A stretch of DNA of 22,936 nt from Pedobacter schmidteae (GCA_945906015.1 CAMDQV010000004.1:1-22936), one strand, 5' to 3'; shown: positions 1 through 8,076, counted from the first letter of the stretch. Numbers and translations are program-made. Notes: generated from the sequence alone by a model not told the origin.

Positions 1-64
1 GAGCTTAAATTAAGAACGATATTAATGAATAGAAATAAGTACAAGTAATGAAATTAAGTTCTGA

Positions 65-976
65 TTAAATACTTGTGTTCTGAAAGTGTTCTTCAATTCC
101 TAATCCAAATAAAGCAAAATCATATTTAACGGGATCGAGAGCGTCAAATTTTTGAAGATTTAAAGTTAGTTCTGTTGCTGTTTGCCAATCAACCTGCTTG
201 CGGGTAATTAATTTTAACTTTCTTGCCACCCGTTCAACATGTAAATCAGTTGGGCAAATTAACTGAGATGGCTTTATTGTTTTCCATATTCCAAAATCTA
301 CACCTTTATTATCATATCTAACCATCCAGCGTAAAAACATGTTCAAACGTTTGCAAGTTGATTTTTGGCTTGGAGAGCTTACATGTTTTTTTGTCCGGGA
401 AGGAAAATCAGTTAATGAAAAAAAGTATGCCCTAAATGAATTTAGATATCTTTCTGTAGTAAAGGAGCCCGAATTTATTTTCAATTCATTAAGATGAAAT
501 GGAGCTGAGTTAGATTCCGTTATTTCAGGTACCATATTATCTTCAAAAACCTCGTAACCCCCTTGAATATTTAAATGCAAACCAGTAAAGGCAGATTCCA
601 AAAAAGTATATTTTTTATAATGTTGCTTGAAAAACTCTATAAAATATAAGGTGTCGGTATCGTTAAATGTACGATGCTTAAAATTCAAAAAACGTTTCAG
701 GTCTGTATCCTGGTGATTCAAAATAAAATCATATGGAGCACCATCCATTAATTTAATCAACTCATTGCATTTATTAATAATGGTTTTCCGTTGCCCCCAG
801 GCCAGAATAGAAGACCAGAACCCCATAATTTCAATGTCCTGCTGTAGTTTAAACTGATGAGGAATACAAATAGGATCATTTTCAATAAAACCAGGCTGAT
901 TATACTTTTCAACTTTAGCATCAAGAAAATCTTTAAGTTCCAAAAACGTATTTAAAGAAAGAGGATAGTGCGACAT
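65..976 (-). CDS. TIGR02757 family protein (DUF2400)
   Basis: A 303-residue protein matching the Bacteroidota DUF2400/TIGR02757 family in length and in its conserved blocks: an N-terminal NDPICIPHQF segment followed by a QDIEIMGFWSSILAWGQR block (about residues 33-62), a central RLNMFLRWMVRYD block, and a C-terminal stretch with CPTDLHVERVARKLKL and DPVKYDFALFGLG. The family has no established function that I know of. The TDLHVERVARKL segment resembles the Asp-containing helix of HhH-GPD DNA glycosylases (endonuclease III type), so a DNA-related role is conceivable, but I do not see a clear helix-hairpin-helix Lys. The ATG start gives the expected N-terminus. It lies 34 bases downstream of the PLP-enzyme gene on the same strand and is probably the last gene of that group. 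The 64 bases after its stop hold no recognisable terminator or gene. Confidence 0.85.
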   Translation of the reverse strand: MSHYPLSLNTFLELKDFLDAKVEKYNQPGFIENDPICIPHQFKLQQDIEIMGFWSSILAWGQRKTIINKCNELIKLMDGAPYDFILNHQDTDLKRFLNFKHRTFNDTDTLYFIEFFKQHYKKYTFLESAFTGLHLNIQGGYEVFEDNMVPEITESNSAPFHLNELKINSGSFTTERYLNSFRAYFFSLTDFPSRTKKHVSSPSQKSTCKRLNMFLRWMVRYDNKGVDFGIWKTIKPSQLICPTDLHVERVARKLKLITRKQVDWQTATELTLNLQKFDALDPVKYDFALFGLGIEEHFQNTSI

Positions 977-1010
977 GAAGGATTTACAAAAAAATCAGTT
1001 AACATTCGTA

Positions 1011-2150
1011 CTAAGAAAGTGCTTGTTTTAAATCATCCAATAAGTCATCAATATCTTCAACGCCAACACTTAAACGTAGTAAATTATCAGTAACACCAAC
1101 CTTGTCACGTTCAGCTTTAGGAATTGAACCATGTGTCATTGAAACCGGGTGATTGATCAGTGACTCCACTCCTCCCAATGATTCTGCTAATGAAAAAACA
1201 TTGAATGAAGAAGCAATGCGGTAGGTTTCCTGAAGATCGGCTCCTTTTAAAGTTATTGAAATCATTCCTCCAAAATCGCGCATCTGTTTTTTAGCAATAG
1301 CATGGTTTGGATGATCTGTAAATCCAGGCCAATAAATTTTTTCAACTTTTGGATGAGTTTTTAAAAATTCAGCAATCTGTCTTCCATTTTCACAATGTGC
1401 CTTCATTCTAAGGTGTAGAGTTTTTAAACCCCTTAGTACCAAGAAACTATCCATCGGGCCCGGTGTTGCCCCACATGCATTATAGATGAACCAGAGTCGT
1501 TTATATAGATCTTCGTCATTCAGCATCAATGCCCCCATTACCACGTCTGAATGACCACCAAGATACTTTGTTACCGAATGCATCACTATATCTGCACCTA
1601 GATCAATTGGATTTTGCAGGTATGGAGAAGCAAAGGTATTATCAACAGCAAGTAGAATATCATTTTCTTTAGCAATTGCTGCTACTGCTGATATATCCAC
1701 AATTTGCATGGTTGGATTCGTTGGTGTTTCAATCCAAATCAGCTTTGTGTGATCATTCACATAATTCTTTACATTATTTGAATCAGACATATCTATGAAA
1801 TGGAATTTTATCCCATAATTAGAAAATATCTTAGTGAAGATGCGATAGGAACCACCATAAAGATCATTTCCTGTAATTACTTCATCACCAGGAGCAAGCA
1901 ATTTAATTACAGCATCTGTTGCTCCCATTCCACTTGAAAAAGCGAGGCCAAATTTGGCATTTTCTAAGGCTGCAAGACATGATTCAAGCGCTTTACGCGT
2001 TGGATTAGTCCCCCTAGAATATTCAAAACCTTTATTATCTCCTGGCGATTTTTGCCAATAAGTTGAAGTCTGATATATTGGAGTCATGATAGCCCCTGTA
2101 GTTGGATCAGGTTCTTGACCTGCATGAATTGCTTTTGTTCCGAATTTCAT
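1011..2150 (-). CDS. cystathionine gamma-synthase/gamma-lyase-type PLP enzyme
   Basis: A full-length (379 residues) Cys/Met-metabolism PLP-dependent enzyme of the trans-sulfuration family. Visible marks are YSRGTNPTR (residues 44-52), the cofactor-stacking SSGMGAT region (72-78), ETPTNPT (141-147), the AVDNTFASPYLQNP block (168-181) with the PLP phosphate/ring contacts, and the Schiff-base lysine Lys195 in SVTKYLGGHSD. The C-terminal AESLGGVESLINHP and LLRLSVGVEDIDDLL stretches are also canonical. Family members either join cysteine to an activated homoserine (gamma-synthase) or cleave cystathionine to cysteine (gamma-lyase); sequence alone does not separate these here, though synthase is the usual label in this phylum. 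It is cytosolic, normally a homotetramer. It sits 83 bases after proS; that gap contains a possible mini-ORF and hairpin that could regulate it. Confidence 0.88.
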   Translation of the reverse strand: MKFGTKAIHAGQEPDPTTGAIMTPIYQTSTYWQKSPGDNKGFEYSRGTNPTRKALESCLAALENAKFGLAFSSGMGATDAVIKLLAPGDEVITGNDLYGGSYRIFTKIFSNYGIKFHFIDMSDSNNVKNYVNDHTKLIWIETPTNPTMQIVDISAVAAIAKENDILLAVDNTFASPYLQNPIDLGADIVMHSVTKYLGGHSDVVMGALMLNDEDLYKRLWFIYNACGATPGPMDSFLVLRGLKTLHLRMKAHCENGRQIAEFLKTHPKVEKIYWPGFTDHPNHAIAKKQMRDFGGMISITLKGADLQETYRIASSFNVFSLAESLGGVESLINHPVSMTHGSIPKAERDKVGVTDNLLRLSVGVEDIDDLLDDLKQALS

Positions 2151-2184
2151 GTTGAAATGGTTTTATAATTGGCTATAGGAGTAA

Positions 2185-2232
2185 TTAGGATTCAAATCCT
2201 CCATGATGATCGTTGTATTTGATAATAAACAT
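2185..2232 (-). CDS. possible 15-residue leader peptide
   Basis: In the gap between proS and the PLP enzyme an ATG begins one base after the proS TGA and opens a 15-codon frame, MFIIKYNDHHGGFES, ending in TAA. The last five codons overlap an inverted repeat, AGGATT-TG-AATCCT (2187-2200 on the plus strand), so a translating ribosome would cover that hairpin; this is the geometry of a translation-controlled leader. A second overlapping frame of 13 codons (2163-2204) exists in another phase. There is no T-run after the hairpin, so it is not a conventional terminator. A frame this short can arise by chance, so this is a candidate only; the placement before a sulfur-amino-acid gene is what makes it worth listing. 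Confidence 0.25.
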   Translation of the reverse strand: MFIIKYNDHHGGFES

Positions 2233-2233
2233 C

Positions 2234-3706
2234 TCAATATGCTCTGGCAAATAAAACTCGCTGAGTAGATGGATTCCCTGTAATCATACAAAATCCATTT
2301 TCAAGTTTGTTATTCAAAGGAATACATCTGATCGTTGCTTTTGTTTCATCCTTGATCCGTTTCTCAGTTTCAGGTGTTCCATCCCAATGTGCAGAAATAA
2401 AACCAGCCTTAGTATCTAATAATTCTTTAAACTCTTGGTATGAGTTAGCCTCTCTTGTATTTTCTTCCCTAAATCGAAGTGCTTTCTGATAAATGGTATT
2501 CTGAATGTCTACCAGTAATGCCTCAATATGAGGAACTAAGCCATCTCTGGATATCGTTTGTTTTTCTTTAGTATCACGGCGAGCAATTTCTATAGTGCCA
2601 TTTTCAAGATCACGGCCACCAATTGCAAGTCTTACCGGTACACCCTTCATTTCATATTCGGCAAATTTAAAACCAGGTCGAAGAGTATCACGATCATCAT
2701 ATTTAACAGAGATATTCTTTAGTTTTAGCTGAATTACAAGTTCTTTAGCAATAGCTGATATTTGATCTAATTCTTCATCAGAACGATAAATAGGAACAAT
2801 TACAACTTGTATAGGTGCGAGTTTAGGAGGAAGAACTAATCCTGAATCGTCGGAGTGTGCCATGATCAATGCGCCAATCAGACGAGTGGATACTCCCCAT
2901 GAAGTTGCCCACACATAGTCAAGTTTTCCTTCTTTACTTGTAAATTTAACATCAAATGCTTTTGCAAAATTTTGACCTAAAAAGTGAGATGTTCCAGCCT
3001 GAAGTGCTTTTCCATCCTGCATTAATGCTTCAATACAATAGGTATCTAAAGCACCTGCAAAACGTTCATTAGCTGTTTTCTTTCCTTTTACTACCGGTAA
3101 TGCCATCCAATTTTCAGCAAAATCTGCATATACCTCAAGCATACGTTCAGTTTCTTCAATTGCTTCTTGTGAAGTTGCATGAGCAGTATGGCCTTCCTGC
3201 CAAAGAAATTCAGCGGTTCTTAAAAATAGTCGAGTTCTCATTTCCCATCTTACCACATTGGCCCATTGGTTAACCAAAATAGGTAAATCACGATACGACT
3301 GAATCCAACCTTTATACGTGTTCCAAATAATAGTTTCGGATGTTGGTCGAACAATCAGTTCTTCTTCAAGTTTTGCATCTTCATCTACAACGATATTACC
3401 ATTACCATCATTTTTTAAACGGTAATGAGTTACAACAGCACATTCAGTTGCGAAACCTTCCACGTGCGAAGCCTCTTTTGAAAAAAATGACTTAGGAATG
3501 AATAATGGAAAATAAGCATTACTGTGACCTGTATCTTTAAACATTTTATCTAAAGCCGCCTGCATATTTTCCCAAATCGCATAGCCATAGGGTTTTATGA
3601 CCATACAACCTCTCACCGCAGAATGTTCAGCCATGTCTGCCTTACCCACAAGTTCATTATACCATTGGGAATAATCCTCTTCTCTGCTTGTTAAACCCTT
3701 ACTCAT
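2234..3706 (-). CDS. proS: proline--tRNA ligase (archaeal/eukaryotic-type)
   Basis: Class II prolyl-tRNA synthetase that activates proline with ATP and charges tRNA-Pro in the cytosol. At 490 residues it has the compact architecture of the archaeal/eukaryotic-type enzyme without the editing insertion found in the long bacterial type. Visible are the RPTSE substrate loop (residues 120-124), class II motif 2 as RWEMRTR followed by TAEFLWQEGHTAHAT (about 153-178), the motif 3 region WGVSTRLIGALIMAHSD, an anticodon-binding domain starting near PIQVVIVPIY, and the short zinc-domain-like tail ending in ARAY, a typical C-terminus for this type. The ATG start gives the expected MSKGLTSREEDYSQWY N-terminus. 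It is the first gene of a minus-strand group and is divergent from the lipoprotein gene at 3865, with a perfect -7 element upstream. Confidence 0.95.
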   Translation of the reverse strand: MSKGLTSREEDYSQWYNELVGKADMAEHSAVRGCMVIKPYGYAIWENMQAALDKMFKDTGHSNAYFPLFIPKSFFSKEASHVEGFATECAVVTHYRLKNDGNGNIVVDEDAKLEEELIVRPTSETIIWNTYKGWIQSYRDLPILVNQWANVVRWEMRTRLFLRTAEFLWQEGHTAHATSQEAIEETERMLEVYADFAENWMALPVVKGKKTANERFAGALDTYCIEALMQDGKALQAGTSHFLGQNFAKAFDVKFTSKEGKLDYVWATSWGVSTRLIGALIMAHSDDSGLVLPPKLAPIQVVIVPIYRSDEELDQISAIAKELVIQLKLKNISVKYDDRDTLRPGFKFAEYEMKGVPVRLAIGGRDLENGTIEIARRDTKEKQTISRDGLVPHIEALLVDIQNTIYQKALRFREENTREANSYQEFKELLDTKAGFISAHWDGTPETEKRIKDETKATIRCIPLNNKLENGFCMITGNPSTQRVLFARAY

Positions 3707-3757
3707 CTTATTTGAAAATCAAAAAATTACGTATATTTAATCAGATAAACATTTCAA

Positions 3758-3765
3758 CAAAGTTA
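3758..3765 (-). promoter_or_regulatory. putative -7 element for proS
   Basis: On the minus strand these bases read TAACTTTG, a perfect match to the Bacteroidota TAnnTTTG element. Transcription would begin about five bases further on, giving a leader of roughly 45-50 bases before the proS ATG. I could not find a TTG -33 element at a normal spacing, so support rests on the -7 match and its position. Confidence 0.4.
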
Positions 3766-3864
3766 TAAAACTAGATGATGTATTATAATATTTTGCGATG
3801 CAACCATTGCTAAAATACTATCGTCATCATATTATACGTTTAATTTCTATTATTGACCATCATT

Positions 3865-4794
3865 ATGATAAAGAAATTCAATCAATTACTTGCAATCTCA
3901 TCAATTCTTTTACTTGGTTCATGTGCAAGCAACAAAATAGCTCAACTGAACGATTCGAATGATGATGTATATTATTCTATTGCAAAAGCCAAAGAGATAG
4001 ATCCAGTTATATTTGCAAAGAAAGAAGATAAAGGAAGTAGCAATTACATTACTGATGATCAATTATATGGAGATTCATATAGTAATTACGGATATTACAA
4101 CGATTATACCTCTCGTTTTAATCGGTTCAGGACTTATGCACCATCTATAGGCTATTATAATGGTTTATATGGCAACAACTACGATCCTTTTTTCAATAAC
4201 GCCTATTTTCCAAGTAGTTATTTTGGAGGTTCTTCATTCAACATTGGTTTAGGATTAGGTTTTGGGGCTTACAATTATAACCCATGGAGAAACTATGGAT
4301 ACAATTATGGATACGGGTATAATTATTGGGGGCCATACTCCTATTACAATTCCTTTAATCAGTATGCATTTGGAAACAGAAATGGATATTATGGTAGCAA
4401 TTATAGCGGGATTTACAGTAGTCCTGCCTTTAACTCTCCAAATTATCGTCCTAGACCATCAAGAAGTACAGATAATTTAATAATTGATAGGGGTTCTGTT
4501 ATTAGTGGACAAGGAGGAGTCATCTACAAGGATCCAAAGGGAAACGTCATTTCAAGAGGAAGAGCTGAACGTTATGGAGACCAGGCTCAACCTACTTCAG
4601 GTACAACAAATCAACCTGTAACTAAACCTGCCAGAGTAAGCCAAAGTGAGCCACAGAGAGTATCACAACCTGAACGAATATATACAGCGCCACCCCAAAG
4701 ACAGGATTCAGGTTCAGGGTCAAGGTCAAATCCTGCACCATCAAATAATAATGGAGGCGGCAGTTCGTCATCCCGTCCTTCAAGAGGAAATTAA
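3865..4794 (+). CDS. Tyr/Asn/Gly-rich lipoprotein, function unknown
   Basis: A 309-residue predicted lipoprotein. I place the start at the ATG at 3865 rather than the in-frame TTG at 3853, because it gives a compact lipoprotein signal peptide, MIKKFNQLLAISSILLLGSC, with the lipobox LLGSC and the acylated cysteine at residue 20. After the signal, about residues 30-70 look moderately ordered (NDDVYYSIAKAKEIDP), then a long low-complexity stretch rich in Tyr, Asn, Gly and Ser (about residues 70-200) and a C-terminal Pro/Ser/Gln/Gly-rich tail. A short ordered module, GSVISGQGGVIYKDPKGNVISRGRAERYG, separates the two. The protein should sit in the outer or inner membrane leaflet facing the periplasm or surface. 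It lies 17 bases upstream of the OMPP1-like barrel gene, so the two are probably co-transcribed. I cannot assign a molecular function. Confidence 0.82.
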   Translation: MIKKFNQLLAISSILLLGSCASNKIAQLNDSNDDVYYSIAKAKEIDPVIFAKKEDKGSSNYITDDQLYGDSYSNYGYYNDYTSRFNRFRTYAPSIGYYNGLYGNNYDPFFNNAYFPSSYFGGSSFNIGLGLGFGAYNYNPWRNYGYNYGYGYNYWGPYSYYNSFNQYAFGNRNGYYGSNYSGIYSSPAFNSPNYRPRPSRSTDNLIIDRGSVISGQGGVIYKDPKGNVISRGRAERYGDQAQPTSGTTNQPVTKPARVSQSEPQRVSQPERIYTAPPQRQDSGSGSRSNPAPSNNNGGGSSSSRPSRGN

Positions 4795-4811
4795 GATACA
4801 GAGAAACCCTT

Positions 4812-6302
4812 ATGAGATTCAAAGTTTTATTATCTATGGTAGCAATAATAGCTACTGCAGGAGAATTACATGCCCAATATTTAGCAGATGCTTTACGTTT
4901 TTCGCAAACACAATCAAGCAGTACTGCCAGATTTAAAGCTATTGGTGCACAAATAGGAATGGGTGGAGATTTAAGTTCAATTGGAAGTAATCCTGCCGGA
5001 ATTGGATTATTTACAAAATCAGAATTTAGTTTCACACCAGAATTTAATAGTTATAATGCTGATGCTGCATATCTTGGAAAGACTACTTTAGGCAAAAAAG
5101 ATCAGTTAGGCTTGGCTCATGCAGCAGTTGTATGGAATTCAACTGTATCAAAGCCCAAAGGTGCAAAACTAGAAGAAGGATGGATTAGTTTTAACTATGG
5201 ACTTGGATACAACAGAACGAAAGCTTATGGAGATAATATTCTCTTCTCAGGAACAAATACTCAAACATCGATTGCAGATTATTATGCTCAGTTAGCCACC
5301 ATAAATTATGGTGCTCCTAATTCCTTACCTACCGGAAGCCTTGAAAGAATGGCTTACGATAATTATTTAATTGGTTATGATAAATCTAAAAGACAGTATT
5401 TCCCGGAAACCGATGTGAATAATGTTCAGACTAAAAACGACTTAAGAACAGGTTCGCAGGGAGAAATTAATTTTGCATTTGGGGCTAACTACAGCAATCA
5501 ATTTTACATTGGGGCTAGTATTGGAATAGCAAGTATCAATTACATTTCCAATTCAAATTACAAGGAAAAAGGTTATAATGTTACAGAAAAAAATAATTAT
5601 GACATGTCTTACAGGCAGTATCAGAATACTACAGGTTCAGGAATTAACGCCAAATTAGGTGTAATATACAGACCCATACCAACTGTACGCTTTGGCGCAA
5701 CAATTGAATCACCAACTTGGTATACTATAAACGATAGCTATTCTGAAGGTCTTGATACTAAATATGGCAAAACCAAAGTAGATTCTCAATTTTTGAATAA
5801 AGATGAGACATATGATTTTGTTTACAATCTAAGAACACCTCTAAAAATCAGTGGGGGCATTGGAATATTTATAAATAACCAAGGATTTATATCTGCCGAT
5901 ATTGATTATGTAGATTATTCGACCATAAACTTTTCTGCAGCACCCAATTACGACGATCCTGAAGTAATTTTAAATAATAACAGAGAAATATTGAACAATT
6001 ACAAAAGCGCTATAAACTATCGCTTGGGTGGAGAATATAAGATCGATAAACTAATGTTTAGAGCTGGATATGGTGTGCAAGGTAATCCATATAAGGCACT
6101 GGATAATGACAGGTTTAAAATCAGTACTTATAGTGGCGGCTTGGGTTATCGTTTTAACAACATTTATGTAGATATGACCTATCAGCAAATTGTATATAAT
6201 TCTGATATTAAACCATACAGTTTGAGTCCGGGTAATAGTCCAAAGGCCTCAATAAAGAATACTAGAAACAATGTTTTCCTTACCATCGGGAAACGGTTTT
6301 AA
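4812..6302 (+). CDS. OMPP1/FadL-like outer-membrane beta-barrel protein
   Basis: A 496-residue outer-membrane protein. The N-terminus MRFKVLLSMVAIIATAGELHA is a Sec signal peptide with a likely cleavage after LHA, and the mature protein begins QYLADALRFSQ. The following block, SSTARFKAIGAQIGMGGDLSSIGSNPAGIGLFTKSEFSFTPEF, is the characteristic N-terminal region of Bacteroidota OMPP1/FadL/TodX-type proteins, with the conserved SNPAG motif. The rest alternates polar and hydrophobic residues as in transmembrane strands (for example INFAFGANYSNQFYIGASIGIAS and FISADIDYVDYSTINFS), and the chain ends in Phe (VFLTIGKRF), the usual insertion signal for barrel proteins. FadL relatives take up hydrophobic compounds across the outer membrane; the substrate here is unknown. 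It follows the lipoprotein gene closely and is ended by a strong terminator. Confidence 0.85.
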   Translation: MRFKVLLSMVAIIATAGELHAQYLADALRFSQTQSSSTARFKAIGAQIGMGGDLSSIGSNPAGIGLFTKSEFSFTPEFNSYNADAAYLGKTTLGKKDQLGLAHAAVVWNSTVSKPKGAKLEEGWISFNYGLGYNRTKAYGDNILFSGTNTQTSIADYYAQLATINYGAPNSLPTGSLERMAYDNYLIGYDKSKRQYFPETDVNNVQTKNDLRTGSQGEINFAFGANYSNQFYIGASIGIASINYISNSNYKEKGYNVTEKNNYDMSYRQYQNTTGSGINAKLGVIYRPIPTVRFGATIESPTWYTINDSYSEGLDTKYGKTKVDSQFLNKDETYDFVYNLRTPLKISGGIGIFINNQGFISADIDYVDYSTINFSAAPNYDDPEVILNNNREILNNYKSAINYRLGGEYKIDKLMFRAGYGVQGNPYKALDNDRFKISTYSGGLGYRFNNIYVDMTYQQIVYNSDIKPYSLSPGNSPKASIKNTRNNVFLTIGKRF

Positions 6303-6308
6303 TCGATT

Positions 6309-6337
6309 AAAAATCTGCTCTTAAGCAGATTTTTTTT
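6309..6337 (+). terminator. intrinsic terminator after the OMPP1-like gene
   Basis: An 11-bp stem, arms 6309-6319 and 6324-6334 (core ATCTGCT/AGCAGAT), closes a CTTA loop and runs into a T-tract to 6337. It lies seven bases after the stop codon of the barrel gene, correctly oriented for plus-strand termination. The A-tract on the other arm could let it act in both directions, but only plus-strand genes flank it. Confidence 0.85.
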
Positions 6338-6375
6338 CTTCATATAAAGAAATTATCTACTTAATACAAATTTTA

Positions 6376-6401
6376 TTGAAGCATAAAATGATGTACTTTT
6401 G
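6376..6401 (+). promoter_or_regulatory. putative promoter of the DUF4905-LysM-udk operon
   Basis: TACTTTTG at 6394-6401 matches the Bacteroidota -7 consensus TAnnTTTG exactly. A TTG at 6376-6378 could be the -33 element, although the 15-base spacing is shorter than usual. The -7 element ends only six bases before the ATG at 6408, so the predicted transcript would have almost no 5' leader. Confidence 0.5.
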
Positions 6402-6407
6402 TATTTG

Positions 6408-7172
6408 ATGGTATTAAAATCAGAACATTTAAAGCAGGTTTTTCCCGAAAAATTCAAGGGATTAATATGGAAGATTCGTATTCATGAGAATAATGAATAT
6501 ATGGCTATTGAAAGTCGTCATTTAGAATCCAGAAATGTAGCCTTTACTGTTTTAGATCTTAAAACGGGAAAGATATTTTTCAAGGAGCGCACTTACTTAG
6601 AGCCTATGAATCTAAATCTTGCATATGCAGCTCAAGAAAATCTCATATTAACGATTAACGAACATGCAGAAAGTCCGGAATCTAAAGGATTGATTTCAAT
6701 AAATATTTTAAATGGTGAGATTCTTTGGGAACGATACAATTTCTCATTCAATCAAGCAAATTCATCAGGATTGCAGGTTTATGATCCAAAGGTCTATCCA
6801 AAAAACTATTTGTGGATCAATCATCTGAATGCTGAACATATAAGTAAACAAGAAAATAGTCCAATTAGTACTAGTAATCTTTTATTTCCTGATCTATTTG
6901 AATCTTATGTTTTGCCAGACTTTATTGAGCATGGTCTGATTATTGGTCAGATTTCTGTTTTACATAAAGATGGTCTATCCATCGTATCATTTCACCAAAA
7001 ATTTGAAAATAATATGCAACAAAGACTAGTTGTTTATCAGCATGATAAGATTTTTATGGATGATATTATTATTGATGGTATACAAAAACTACAACCTGAG
7101 TCGTTCTTTATGTTGAACAACCGTTTGTTGTACATCCGGAATAAGAATGAAATCGTTTCATATTTTGTATAA
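6408..7172 (+). CDS. DUF4905 domain-containing protein
   Basis: A 254-residue cytosolic-looking protein with no signal peptide or membrane segment. It resembles the DUF4905 family of Sphingobacteriales: an early IWKIRIHENNEYMAIESRH segment, then FTVLDLKTGKIFFKE, then ISINILNGEILWERY, the last two being repeated strand-turn-strand units of the kind found in beta-propeller or WD/PQQ-like folds. No enzymatic motif is visible and the family function is not known to me. I chose the ATG at 6408 over the in-frame TTG codons at 6399 and 6405 because the -7 promoter element ends at 6401 and transcription should begin about 6405-6408. It is followed after 25 bases by the LysM gene, so it likely heads an operon with it and uridine kinase. 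Confidence 0.75.
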   Translation: MVLKSEHLKQVFPEKFKGLIWKIRIHENNEYMAIESRHLESRNVAFTVLDLKTGKIFFKERTYLEPMNLNLAYAAQENLILTINEHAESPESKGLISINILNGEILWERYNFSFNQANSSGLQVYDPKVYPKNYLWINHLNAEHISKQENSPISTSNLLFPDLFESYVLPDFIEHGLIIGQISVLHKDGLSIVSFHQKFENNMQQRLVVYQHDKIFMDDIIIDGIQKLQPESFFMLNNRLLYIRNKNEIVSYFV

Positions 7173-7197
7173 TTGCACAAATTTTAAAACCAGATAA

Positions 7198-8076
7198 ATG
7201 CTGCGACATTTAGTTTTATCAATTTCCTTTGCCCTTTTTGCAGGTACTGCAAGTGCTGCTTTAGATTCTGTAAGCGTTGAAAACCTCAATGGTAAAAAAA
7301 ATATAGTTCATAAAGTTGAGGCTAAAGAGACGTATTATTCAATTGCACGAAAATATAGCGTTACGCCACAATCTGTGATACAATTCAATAGTAATAAGTC
7401 ATTACAGATCGGTACACTTCTTAGAGTACCTACCGAAAGACCTTTTGAAGAATCTACGATCATAAATGTTGCCAATAAACAAGAATCGAATACTTCTGGC
7501 AATATAGTGGTGATCGATTACAAGGTTGGCCCCCGTGAATATCTAATTGCGATAGCAAAAAAGTTTAACACAACCGTTGAAGATCTAAAGACACTGAATA
7601 ATCTTTCGGGTAATAATCTATCAATTGGGCAGATGATCAAGGTACCCTCTGGTTCTGCTTCTTCCAAACAGTTGACTACACCTGTAATTCCATTGGATGT
7701 ACCTAAATTGGATCAAATAACTGCTTCTACGTCAATAGACAGTAGCAAAAGCGCTAGCGAGAGGTTAAAATTACCGGTTGCCAGATATGGACTTCGAGAA
7801 GTTAATGAAAGAGGGCTTGCATTTAGGATTGAGGATGAAAATCTGGATGGGACTAAAATGCTGGCTCTTCATCAAACCGCACCTATCGGAACAGTAATTA
7901 AAATCACTAATCCTATGACAGGCAAAAGTACTTTTGCAAAAGTTGTTGGAAAGTTTACTCAAAACGAGTCATTAAAAGATGCACTAATTGTTGTGACTAA
8001 AGCTACTGCCGATTTAATTGGAGCATTAGACAAAAGATTTCAAGCAATCTTGATTTACGGTATTCCTAATGAGTAA
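7198..8076 (+). CDS. secreted LysM protein with RlpA-like C-terminal domain
   Basis: A 292-residue exported protein. Residues 1-20 (MLRHLVLSISFALFAGTASA) form a signal peptide with an ASA cleavage site. Two LysM peptidoglycan-binding domains follow, about residues 36-79 (HKVEAKETYYSIARKYSVTP ... IGTLLRVP) and 105-150 (DYKVGPREYLIAIAKKFNTT ... IGQMIKVP). A Ser/Thr-rich linker leads to a C-terminal domain from about residue 195 resembling the double-psi beta-barrel of RlpA-type lytic transglycosylases: LALHQTAPIGTVIKITNPMTGKSTFAKVVGKF. The His of the RlpA AHxTLPFGT motif is retained, but where RlpA has an NDRGPF Asp there is VVGKF, so catalysis is doubtful and a binding or structural role in the cell wall is more likely. 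Its last eight bases overlap the start of udk, so the two are translationally coupled. Confidence 0.82.
   Translation: MLRHLVLSISFALFAGTASAALDSVSVENLNGKKNIVHKVEAKETYYSIARKYSVTPQSVIQFNSNKSLQIGTLLRVPTERPFEESTIINVANKQESNTSGNIVVIDYKVGPREYLIAIAKKFNTTVEDLKTLNNLSGNNLSIGQMIKVPSGSASSKQLTTPVIPLDVPKLDQITASTSIDSSKSASERLKLPVARYGLREVNERGLAFRIEDENLDGTKMLALHQTAPIGTVIKITNPMTGKSTFAKVVGKFTQNESLKDALIVVTKATADLIGALDKRFQAILIYGIPNE

Noticed and set aside
4262..4936. Overlapping plus-strand frames within the Tyr/Asn/Gly-rich lipoprotein gene
   Set aside because: Low-complexity DNA gives open alternate frames; the lipobox and the continuous frame from 3865 fix the real one.
4622..5035. Open frame of 137 codons on the minus strand across the lipoprotein/OMPP1 junction
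   Set aside because: It lies antisense to two well-supported genes, has no recognisable domain, and begins in the middle of the barrel gene with no promoter.
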